Source of the DNA: Sulfuricella sp. T08
GTDB lineage: Bacteria > Pseudomonadota > Gammaproteobacteria > Burkholderiales > Sulfuricellaceae
Reading direction: 5' to 3'
DNA: 47,654 nucleotides
Assembly (NCBI RefSeq): GCF_000971475.1
Contig: NZ_DF967553.1
Location: 15,819 to 63,472, forward strand
Shown one piece after another: positions 1-6,707 of this stretch (position 1 is the stretch's first letter; each line of letters opens with the position of its first letter). The notes under the pieces are model-generated. The model ran no database searches, was not told the origin of the DNA, and saw only the letters and a program-made list of their open reading frames with translations. The position numbers and the translations under genes were made by a program.

Positions 1-1
1 T

Positions 2-238
2 TGGGAAGGCGTGGTCGAGCGTGGCAAGCGCGCCCTGAACGACATGGTGGTCTATGGCGTCAAAACCACCATTCCTTATTACCAGCAAATTTTGCAGCAC
101 CCAGATTTTCGCAGTGGCAAGTTCGACACCAGTTTCGTCGAAGCCCACCCCGAACTGACCAATTACACTGTGCGCCTGCCCAAGGAACAACTTGCGGCAG
201 CCATTTCGGCGGCAATCGCGGCCCATGTGGGACTTTAA
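2..238 (+). CDS. Biotin carboxylase subunit, C-terminal end (partial)
   Basis: The window opens inside this gene. The last 78 codons end at TAA 236-238. The residues resemble the C-terminal end of biotin carboxylases (AccC/PycA), with a conserved RGKRAL segment followed by a NYTVRLP-like tail. The enzyme carboxylates biotin on a carrier protein using ATP and bicarbonate. The next gene, 34 bp downstream, carries its own biotinyl domain and a carboxyltransferase domain. The pair therefore most likely forms a two-subunit pyruvate carboxylase (PycA) rather than acetyl-CoA carboxylase. The ATP-grasp core is outside the window, so the choice between AccC and PycA rests on context. Confidence 0.8.
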   Translation, partial: WEGVVERGKRALNDMVVYGVKTTIPYYQQILQHPDFRSGKFDTSFVEAHPELTNYTVRLPKEQLAAAISAAIAAHVGL

Positions 239-272
239 TTTCAACTTTTGAATTGTAACGCTAGGATAAAGC

Positions 273-2135
273 ATGGCTAAAGTTTTCATCAGCGATCTGG
301 TACTGCGCGACGGACATCAATCCCTGATTGCGACTCGCATGCGCACTGAAGATATGCTGCCGATCTGTGCCAAGCTGGACAGTGTGGGTTTCTGGTCGCT
401 GGAAGCCTGGGGTGGCGCGACATTCGACGCCTGCGTGCGTTTTCTGCGCGAAGATCCGTGGGATCGCCTGAAAAAACTGCGCAAGGCATTGCCCAATACC
501 CGCATCCAGATGCTGCTTCGCGGCCAAAATCTGCTCGGCTACCGCAATTATTCAGATGACGTAGTGCGCGCCTTCGTAAAAAAATCGGCCGACAACGGCG
601 TGGACGTATTTCGTATTTTCGACGCCATGAACGACCTGCGAAACCTGCGTGTTTCCATCAAGGCGGTAAAAGCTAGCGGCAAGATTGCCGAAGGTGCGAT
701 CAGCTACACTACGAGCCCAGTGCACAACATCGGTTACTTTGTTAATTTGGCCAAGGAATTTGAAGCGATGGGCTGCGATACCCTAGCCATCAAGGACATG
801 GCCGGCCTCCTCACCCCCGCCACTACAGCGGAGCTGGTCAAGGCGATTGCCGCCGCGGTAAAGATGCCCATCCACATGCACAGCCATGCGACATCCGGCC
901 TGTCGGCGATGTGTTTCCTGCGTGCAGTGGAAAATGGTGCAGCTATTCTGGATACCTGCAACTCCTCGTTTGGCGAAGGCGCCAGCCATACCTCTACAGA
1001 AAGCATGGTTGCCGCGCTGGCGGGCACCGAGTACGACACGGGCCTGAGCCTGCCGCTGCTACAGGAAATCACCGCGTATTTCCGCGAGACCCGTAAAAAA
1101 TACTGGCAGTTCGAAAGCGAATTCACTGGCGTGGATACCCGGGTGCTGGTCAACCAGGTTCCCGGCGGCATGATTTCCAACCTCTCCAACCAACTGAAGG
1201 AACAGGGTGCTCTCAACCGCATGGATGAAGTGCTGGCGGAAATCCCACGGGTACGTGAAGATCTGGGCTTTCCTCCGCTGGTTACGCCGACATCACAGAT
1301 CGTCGGTACCCAGGCCGTCTTGAATGTGCTGACCGGCGAGCGTTACAAATCTGTCACCACCGAAGTCAAAAACTACTTGCAAGGCCGCTACGGTAAGGCT
1401 CCCGGCGAGGTCAATGCACAGGTACGCAGCATTGCCATCGGCAATGCCGAAATCATCACCTGCCGCCCGGCCGACCAACTGGAAGACGAGATGGACAAGC
1501 TGCTTGGCGAGATCGAGGGCATTGCCAAGAGCGAGGAGGATTTGCTGACCTATGCCATGTTCCCGGAACTGGCTCGCACCTTCTTGCAGGAACGCGCTGC
1601 CGGCACGCTGAAACCGGAGCAGTTGCTACCTATCGGCAGCAATCTTTCCTGCGGCCCGTTTTATGCGCCAAACGAGTTCAACGTTTCGCTGCACGGCGAA
1701 ACATACCATATCCACATCAGCGGCTCCGGCCATCCCGGCGAGGAGCAGCGCTCCTTCTTCGTCTCCGTCGACGGCGTGCCGGAAGAGCTGATCGTTGAGG
1801 CATTGAGTGAAATCGAGGTGTTCGGCGGCACTGGCGGTGTGGTAGCCGGCGGCAGTGCCAAGGCCAAGGAAAGCGGTGGAAAAAGCAGCGGAGGGAAACG
1901 TCCTCGCCCGACGCGCCAAGGCCACGTCACCACCGCCATGCCGGGTGCCATCGTCGACGTCCTGGTCGAGATCGGCAAGAAGGTCAATGCCGGCGACCCG
2001 GTACTGGTGATCGAGGCGATGAAAATGGAAAACGAAATCCAGGCACCGATCGGCGGCACGGTCATCAGTGTTTGGGTGGCCAAGGGTGACAGCGTCACGC
2101 CTGATGAAGCACTGATGGAAATCCAACCGGAATAA
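273..2135 (+). CDS. pycB: Pyruvate carboxylase subunit B / oxaloacetate decarboxylase alpha-type carboxyltransferase
   Basis: This 620-residue protein has an HMGL-like TIM-barrel carboxyltransferase domain (about 1-270), a conserved carboxylase linker domain (about 290-460) and a C-terminal biotinyl domain (about 545-620). Visible sites are RDGHQS with metal-binding Asp13, the likely carbamylated Lys174 in AIKDMAG, metal ligands His203 and His205 in HMHSH, and biotinylated Lys584 in EAMKMEN. A low-complexity Gly/Ser/Lys linker precedes the biotinyl domain. The reaction transfers a carboxyl group between biotin and pyruvate/oxaloacetate. The upstream neighbour is a biotin carboxylase, and no OadB/OadG sodium-pump genes follow. 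Anaplerotic pyruvate carboxylation is therefore more likely than Na+-coupled decarboxylation. The ATG start matches the family N-terminus. Confidence 0.88.
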   Translation: MAKVFISDLVLRDGHQSLIATRMRTEDMLPICAKLDSVGFWSLEAWGGATFDACVRFLREDPWDRLKKLRKALPNTRIQMLLRGQNLLGYRNYSDDVVRAFVKKSADNGVDVFRIFDAMNDLRNLRVSIKAVKASGKIAEGAISYTTSPVHNIGYFVNLAKEFEAMGCDTLAIKDMAGLLTPATTAELVKAIAAAVKMPIHMHSHATSGLSAMCFLRAVENGAAILDTCNSSFGEGASHTSTESMVAALAGTEYDTGLSLPLLQEITAYFRETRKKYWQFESEFTGVDTRVLVNQVPGGMISNLSNQLKEQGALNRMDEVLAEIPRVREDLGFPPLVTPTSQIVGTQAVLNVLTGERYKSVTTEVKNYLQGRYGKAPGEVNAQVRSIAIGNAEIITCRPADQLEDEMDKLLGEIEGIAKSEEDLLTYAMFPELARTFLQERAAGTLKPEQLLPIGSNLSCGPFYAPNEFNVSLHGETYHIHISGSGHPGEEQRSFFVSVDGVPEELIVEALSEIEVFGGTGGVVAGGSAKAKESGGKSSGGKRPRPTRQGHVTTAMPGAIVDVLVEIGKKVNAGDPVLVIEAMKMENEIQAPIGGTVISVWVAKGDSVTPDEALMEIQPE

Positions 2136-2161
2136 TATAAGATAGTCCTGAGGTTCGAGTG

Positions 2162-2199
2162 CTGAGTCCTGAGTAAAAGCACTTTGACTCAGGACTCAG
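2162..2199. promoter_or_regulatory. Perfect 13-bp inverted repeat in front of maf
   Basis: Arms 2162-2174 and 2187-2199 are exact reverse complements (CTGAGTCCTGAGT). The loop can extend pairing by AAAG/CTTT after a single A-G mismatch. It lies between the pycB stop and the maf start and has no T-run, so it is not an obvious intrinsic terminator. The right arm runs into the AGGA (2198-2201) that would serve the TTG start at 2211. The CTGAGT/ACTCAG units resemble a dispersed intergenic repeat. Whether it is a mobile repeat or a control hairpin cannot be decided here. Confidence 0.6.
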
Positions 2200-2210
2200 G
2201 ACACCTTAAC

Positions 2211-2786
2211 TTGAAACTCATTCTAGCCTCCACCTCACCTTACCGTCACGAACTGCTGACGCGCCTGAAAATTCCTTTTGAGGTCTGCTCACCGGAAGTG
2301 GATGAAACACCACTGGCCGGCGAAACACCGGAGCAGACCGCCTATCGCCTGGCGATCGCCAAGGCCAAGGCACCTGCCAAGGATTTCCCCGACGCCCTGA
2401 TCATCGGCTCCGACCAGGTCGCCACTCTGGATGGCCTCCAGCTTGGCAAGCCGCATACACATGAAAACGCCGTCAAGCAACTCACTATGATGCGTGGGCG
2501 AAGCGTAGTGTTCCATACTGCGCTGTGCCTTTACAACAGTCGCACCGGCAACACCCAGGCCAGGGAAATTCCGTTCACGGTGCATTTCCGCAAGCTTACC
2601 GATGCACAAATAGAACGCTATTTGGTCAAGGAGCAGCCTTACAACTGTGCCGGCAGCGCCAAATCGGAAGGCTTGGGCATTGCCCTGATCGAAAAAATGA
2701 GCGGTGACGACCCCAACGCATTGATCGGCTTGCCGCTGATCGCCTTGATTGAAATGCTTGAAAATGAAGGCATGCCGGTAATTTAA
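2211..2786 (+). CDS. maf: Maf-family nucleoside triphosphate pyrophosphatase (YceF type)
   Basis: This is a Maf/YceF-like pyrophosphatase of 191 residues. It hydrolyses non-canonical or modified nucleoside triphosphates to monophosphates; the YceF branch prefers 7-methyl-GTP. The N-terminus reads [11 protein letters not shown], the family signature with its substrate-binding Ser and Arg. IIGSDQV carries the conserved Asp, and the tail [12 protein letters not shown] is also typical. I chose the TTG at 2211 because the family begins right there and AGGA lies 9 bases upstream. An in-frame TTG at 2184 would add nine unconserved residues and start inside the hairpin. The stop abuts the ATG of the next gene (TAAATG), so the two are surely co-transcribed. 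Confidence 0.85.
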   Translation: MKLILASTSPYRHELLTRLKIPFEVCSPEVDETPLAGETPEQTAYRLAIAKAKAPAKDFPDALIIGSDQVATLDGLQLGKPHTHENAVKQLTMMRGRSVVFHTALCLYNSRTGNTQAREIPFTVHFRKLTDAQIERYLVKEQPYNCAGSAKSEGLGIALIEKMSGDDPNALIGLPLIALIEMLENEGMPVI

Positions 2787-3506
2787 ATGGCTACCGGCAC
2801 TCTCTACCTGATTCCGACCACGCTGGGAGAAAGTCCGCTTTCTTCGATTATCCCCGAGCAGGTTCGCAACATTGCGGCGTCGCTAACCGTTTTTGTCGCA
2901 GAAAACCCCAAAACCACCCGGCAATACCTGAAAAAGCTGGAGCTTGCCACGCCGCTGCAGGACATCGAAATATTTACCCTGGACAAGCACACCAAGCCGG
3001 AGCAGTTGGAGCGGTTTCTCCTGCCTGCACTGGCTGGAAAAGATATGGGACTGGTATCGGAAGCGGGATGCCCCGCTGTCGCCGACCCAGGCGCGCTACT
3101 GGTTAGACTGGCGCACAAGAAAGGGATCAAGGTAGTGCCGCTGGTGGGACCATCATCCATTTTACTGGCGCTGATGGCTTCAGGCATGAACGGACAGGCT
3201 TTCGCCTTTCATGGCTATCTGCCCATTCAGAAAGCGGAACGTTGCAAGAAGATAGCCGAACTGGAAAAAGAGTCGGCCGTCAGAAACCAGACCCAGATTT
3301 TTATCGAAACGCCCTACCGCAATCAGGCGCTGCTGGAAGACCTCGTACAGACCTGCGAACTTGGCACTGAACTGTGCGTTGCTACCGACATCACGCTGGA
3401 CAGCGAGCATATCGAAACCAGGGCCATCTCGGAGTGGCGTAAAAAACTGCCTGACATCAACAAAAGACCCACCATTTTCTTGCTCTATCGTCCTCGCTCA
3501 AGTTAA
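2787..3506 (+). CDS. RsmI-like SAM-dependent methyltransferase (tetrapyrrole methylase fold)
   Basis: This 239-residue protein belongs to the tetrapyrrole (corrin/porphyrin) methylase superfamily. It resembles RsmI, the 16S rRNA C1402 2'-O-methyltransferase, but looks like a shorter paralogue. Visible features are the N-terminal GTLYLIPTTLGE strand, the LVSEAGCPAVADPG segment, which corresponds to the SAM-binding SDAG.P region of RsmI, and VPLVGPSS in mid-protein. The usual RsmI TPIGN motif is replaced by TTLGE, so the substrate may differ. It begins immediately after the maf stop and its 3' end overlaps rof on the other strand by 9 bp. The methyltransferase class is certain; the target is unknown. 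Confidence 0.75.
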   Translation: MATGTLYLIPTTLGESPLSSIIPEQVRNIAASLTVFVAENPKTTRQYLKKLELATPLQDIEIFTLDKHTKPEQLERFLLPALAGKDMGLVSEAGCPAVADPGALLVRLAHKKGIKVVPLVGPSSILLALMASGMNGQAFAFHGYLPIQKAERCKKIAELEKESAVRNQTQIFIETPYRNQALLEDLVQTCELGTELCVATDITLDSEHIETRAISEWRKKLPDINKRPTIFLLYRPRSS

Positions 3507-3740
3507 CACTTCCTTGAATGACACAATCCAGTCGAGACGGATTTCTTCCCCACTGTTATCATTGCGGCGGAATTTCAGCCATTCCGCGCCATCACGAGTG
3601 GCCACATCCAGCGGCATAACTTTCTCGATCCTGACCTGACCCTCCATCCGGTATTCCAGTATCAGCGGTATCCGGCGCAGAACGCTGAGCTCCAGCCGCT
3701 CATGCTGCATGCAAGCAATCGGCAGGTACTCCTGATCCAT
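3498..3740 (-). CDS. rof: Rof-like Rho-binding antiterminator
   Basis: This is an 80-residue gene that is easy to miss because an open frame continues further upstream into sppA. The ATG at 3738-3740 lies one base after the sppA TAG. The protein reads YLPIACMQHERLELS at the start, then DLA/DVAT and EWLKF in the middle, and EIRLDWIVSF near the end. This follows the E. coli Rof pattern (YxPIxC...LEL...EYL...LRLDxIxSF). Rof binds Rho, blocks its RNA contact and reduces Rho-dependent termination. The gene is the last of the rluC-gph-sppA-rof cluster. The gene is strongly supported by position, and the family by motif only. Confidence 0.72.
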   Translation of the reverse strand: MDQEYLPIACMQHERLELSVLRRIPLILEYRMEGQVRIEKVMPLDVATRDGAEWLKFRRNDNSGEEIRLDWIVSFKEVLT

Positions 3741-3741
3741 A

Positions 3742-4683
3742 CTAGCGCAAGCCCAAGCCGCCACTCGCCAATGGATTGACGGCACTCGCCGTGGCCGCGC
3801 CAAAGCGTTTGGCAAAACGCTCCGCGATGCCTTCCTGCGGGGTGAAATCGATGATTTCCTCGGCCTTGATGATATCGCGCGCCACATAATCGGCACTGCC
3901 AAGGCCATCGGCCAAGCCGAGCTGGATGCTCCTTTCGCCGCTCCAGAACAAGCCGCTGAACATATCCGGCGTTTCCTTCAGACGCTTGCCGCGCCCCTGT
4001 CGCACCACGGTGATGAATTGCTGGTGGATTTCATTCAACATCGTCTGGGCGTACTCTTTCTGACTAGCGCTGACTGGCGAAAAAGGATCGAGGAATCCCT
4101 TGTTTTCGCCCGCAGTCAGAAGCCGCCGTTCGATTCCCAATTTTTCCATCGTACCGGTGAAGCCGAAGCCATCCATCAGCACACCAATGGAACCGACGAT
4201 GCTGGCCTTGTCGACAAATATCTTGTCGGCGGCGGCGGCAGCGTAATAGCCGCCCGAGGCGCAGATATCCTCCACTACGGCATACAAAGGGATTTGCGGA
4301 TATTTTGCACGCAAACGCCGAATTTCATCGTTGATGTAGCCAGCCTGAACCGGGCTGCCGCCAGGGCTGTTGATCAGCAGAATAACCCCCTTGGTTCCCT
4401 TGTCCTTGAAGGCTTCGCGCAAACCACCGTTCACCCTGTCGGCATAGGTGTCGCCTCCCGCAGCGATCACACCGCGCAGTTCCACCACAGCGGTGTGCTT
4501 GCCGGATAGAGGGGTCTCCCCCTTATTGAACCAACCCATTACCGCGAACAGCGCAATGAACATGAACACTAGGGTCAGCAGCCGGAAAAATATCGTCCAT
4601 TGCCGCGACCGGCGCTGTTCCTGCAAAGCTGAGAACGCCAGCTTCTCCAAGGTCTTCCGCTCCCAGCTCTCAGGGTCAGCCAT
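3742..4683 (-). CDS. sppA: Signal peptide peptidase SppA-type serine protease (S49)
   Basis: This 313-residue short-form SppA is an inner-membrane protein with one N-terminal transmembrane helix (about residues 29-51) and a periplasm-facing S49 protease domain. The nucleophile is Ser143 in ICASGGYYAA, and the general-base Lys is Lys195 in TAGENKGFLDPF. INSPGGSP forms the oxyanion-region glycine loop. It degrades cleaved signal peptides. I prefer the ATG at 4683 over the one at 4689 because AAAGGA sits at a proper distance from the former and overlaps the latter. It follows the HAD phosphatase gene by about 40 bp and runs directly into rof. Confidence 0.87.
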   Translation of the reverse strand: MADPESWERKTLEKLAFSALQEQRRSRQWTIFFRLLTLVFMFIALFAVMGWFNKGETPLSGKHTAVVELRGVIAAGGDTYADRVNGGLREAFKDKGTKGVILLINSPGGSPVQAGYINDEIRRLRAKYPQIPLYAVVEDICASGGYYAAAAADKIFVDKASIVGSIGVLMDGFGFTGTMEKLGIERRLLTAGENKGFLDPFSPVSASQKEYAQTMLNEIHQQFITVVRQGRGKRLKETPDMFSGLFWSGERSIQLGLADGLGSADYVARDIIKAEEIIDFTPQEGIAERFAKRFGAATASAVNPLASGGLGLR

Positions 4684-4724
4684 GATCATCCTTTCAATTT
4701 CAAGTGGTTATAATTCTAGCATTT

Positions 4725-5381
4725 TCAGGCATGATAGCTCAGCCACCGGCTCAATTCGTCGAAATCATCGGCGCAGGCAAGCGGTGACAGGGCCAACAGG
4801 CTATCCCGCGGATGCGCTCCGTAGCACACGCCGACTGCGGACACCCCGGCATTGTTGGCCATTTGCAGGTCATGGCTGGTGTCACCAATCATCAGAGTCT
4901 TCGCCTGCGGTACACCGAGTTCGTCCATGATTTCCAGCAACATACATGGATGAGGTTTGGAAAAACACTCGTCAGCGCAGCGCGAAGTGTGAAAATATTG
5001 ACCCAGGCCGGTTTGCTCAAAAACACGATCAAGTCCACGCCGTCCCTTGCCGGTTGCCACTGCAAGCAGAAACCCCTCTTCATGCAATGCAGCTATGGTT
5101 TCGGCCGCGCCGATAAATAGAGGAATTTCAGTGTCCTGCGCAAGGTAATAATGGCGGTAACGTTCCACCAGCACCTCGTAACCCGAGAGAGGCAATTCGG
5201 GGAACAGAGCGGCAATCGCCTCGTTCAAGCCCAGGCCAATGATGTGGCGAGCCTCACTTTCGCTGGGCACCGGCAAGCCGACATCACGGCTGGCAGCCTG
5301 AATGGAAAAAGCAATGGCTCCAGCGGAATCCATCAGAGTGCCATCCCAGTCGAAAACCAGCAAATCAAATTGTTTCGGCAT
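4725..5381 (-). CDS. HAD-superfamily hydrolase, phosphoglycolate phosphatase-like
   Basis: This 218-residue HAD hydrolase begins LLVFDWDGTLMDS, carrying the nucleophile Asp and acid/base Asp (DxDGT). A helical cap domain follows (about 20-85), then motif II in ATGKG, a Lys in SKPHP, and motif IV GDTSHD. This matches the Gph/PGP subfamily that dephosphorylates 2-phosphoglycolate and related small phosphates. In betaproteobacteria this gene commonly follows rluC, as it does here, with only 8 bp between the rluC stop and its ATG. An AAGGA Shine-Dalgarno sequence lies in that gap. Substrate choice cannot be read from the sequence. Confidence 0.85.
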   Translation of the reverse strand: MPKQFDLLVFDWDGTLMDSAGAIAFSIQAASRDVGLPVPSESEARHIIGLGLNEAIAALFPELPLSGYEVLVERYRHYYLAQDTEIPLFIGAAETIAALHEEGFLLAVATGKGRRGLDRVFEQTGLGQYFHTSRCADECFSKPHPCMLLEIMDELGVPQAKTLMIGDTSHDLQMANNAGVSAVGVCYGAHPRDSLLALSPLACADDFDELSRWLSYHA

Positions 5382-5389
5382 ATCCTTAC

Positions 5390-6343
5390 TTACAACTCCG
5401 TATCCAAATGGCGGAGAAACCGTTCTAGGTCTTCCGGCAAGGGCGCCTCCAAGGACAGCAGCTCCCCAGTCAGGGGGTGTTTGATCACCATCTTGAAGGC
5501 ATGCAAAAACATCCGCTTCAAACCGCGCTTTTGCAACGCCTTATTCAAGGGAAAATCGCCATATTTGTCATCACCAGCAATCGGGAATCCCAGATGTGAG
5601 AGATGGACACGGATTTGATGGGTGCGTCCTGTTTTGAGTTCCGCTTCAAGCAGACAGAATTCAGGCCAGGATTTTTTCAGGGTAAAAATCGTGTGCGCGC
5701 TTTGCCCTTCCTCGTTCACGCTTACCCGGCGTTCGCCTGAGCCGGTCACGTACTTGTGTAACGGCAACTTCACGCTTTGTTTGGCGTTTTGCCATTGCCC
5801 CTTAACCAGGGTGAGATAGCGTTTTTCCGTCTCGCCTTCGCGCATTGCACGGTGCAACTCGACCAGAGCGCTACGTTTTTTCGCCAGCAGCAGGACGCCG
5901 GAGGTTTCCCGGTCCAACCGGTGCACCAATTCAAGAAACTTGAATTCGGGATGCTCCAGGCGCATCTGTTCGATCACGCCGCGGCTGATGCCGCTGCCAC
6001 CATGTACCGCCATGCCGGACGGCTTGTTAAGTGCCAGCAGCGCATCGTCCTGATACAGGATATGCCGGGAAAGCATCTGTGGCGCTGCAGCTTTGGGTTC
6101 CCCGTTATCGGTTGGCCGCGATGAACGGACGGGCGGAATACGCAGAACATCACCCAATACCAGGCGACAGGTAGCATCGACGCGCTTGCTGTTGACGCGC
6201 ACTTCACCGCTACGCAGGATGCGGTAAACATGGCTTTTCGGCACACCCTTAAGATGCTTGAAAAGGAAGTTATCGATGCGCTGGGATTCGCTACTTTCGT
6301 CGATCGTTACCCAGGTTACAGATTCTTTGCTTAAATCATTCAA
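5390..6343 (-). CDS. rluC: 23S rRNA pseudouridine synthase RluC
   Basis: This 317-residue protein has an N-terminal S4 RNA-binding domain (about 20-75) and a RluA-family pseudouridine synthase domain. The catalytic Asp is Asp144 in HRLDRETSG, and the RTHQIRVHL motif lies further on. RluC converts three uridines of 23S rRNA (955, 2504 and 2580 in E. coli). It is divergent from rne, the standard arrangement in gamma- and betaproteobacteria, which supports RluC over RluD. It heads the minus-strand cluster rluC-gph-sppA-rof. Confidence 0.9.
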   Translation of the reverse strand: MNDLSKESVTWVTIDESSESQRIDNFLFKHLKGVPKSHVYRILRSGEVRVNSKRVDATCRLVLGDVLRIPPVRSSRPTDNGEPKAAAPQMLSRHILYQDDALLALNKPSGMAVHGGSGISRGVIEQMRLEHPEFKFLELVHRLDRETSGVLLLAKKRSALVELHRAMREGETEKRYLTLVKGQWQNAKQSVKLPLHKYVTGSGERRVSVNEEGQSAHTIFTLKKSWPEFCLLEAELKTGRTHQIRVHLSHLGFPIAGDDKYGDFPLNKALQKRGLKRMFLHAFKMVIKHPLTGELLSLEAPLPEDLERFLRHLDTEL

Positions 6344-6707
6344 TTTGCTTATACTTGAAAATTGCGCTGGAGGGAGCGGACGTTAAATTCGCCGTTACCG
6401 AGCCGATTCACGAACGCTAGGATGCGGAATCGGTCGCTACCAGCCTGAAAGTCCTGTCGGTTAATTTCGCTCACCACAAGAAAAAGTAGCGATGGTAAAC
6501 GAATTGCGCGCTCAAAGCACTCGCAGATTTTCAAGTCTCGTTTCAATAACGGGACTTAAAGTACGACAAACTCGCACCTTAAGGCTTAATTTTAATCGTA
6601 AATAAGTTAATGACTAGAATAACAAGATAGTCCGTTCAATTTTACGCCAGCCAGTTTAGCGCAGCGGTTTGTCTCCCCGTGTGAAAAGAGCGCGGGAGAA
6701 TATACAA
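6344..6707 (+). promoter_or_regulatory. Long rne leader with a Shine-Dalgarno-sequestering stem
   Basis: There are 364 bases without a convincing gene between rluC and the true rne start. The left part is rich in short inverted repeats, such as CCGATTC near 6400 facing GAATCGG near 6430. The right part is AT-rich and probably holds the promoter. Just before rne, TCTCCC (6672-6677) is exactly complementary to GGGAGA (6694-6699), which contains the rne Shine-Dalgarno sequence, 9 bases before ATG 6708. In E. coli, RNase E controls its own mRNA through a leader of similar length. A comparable role here is inferred from position and size. Confidence 0.55.

Noticed and set aside
273-2135. Sodium-pumping oxaloacetate decarboxylase
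   Set aside because: There are no oadB or oadG genes next to it, and the upstream gene is a biotin carboxylase, which fits pyruvate carboxylase.
6349-6546. 65-codon frame on the minus strand inside the rne leader
   Set aside because: It shows no ribosome-binding site or family similarity and lies in a structured leader region.
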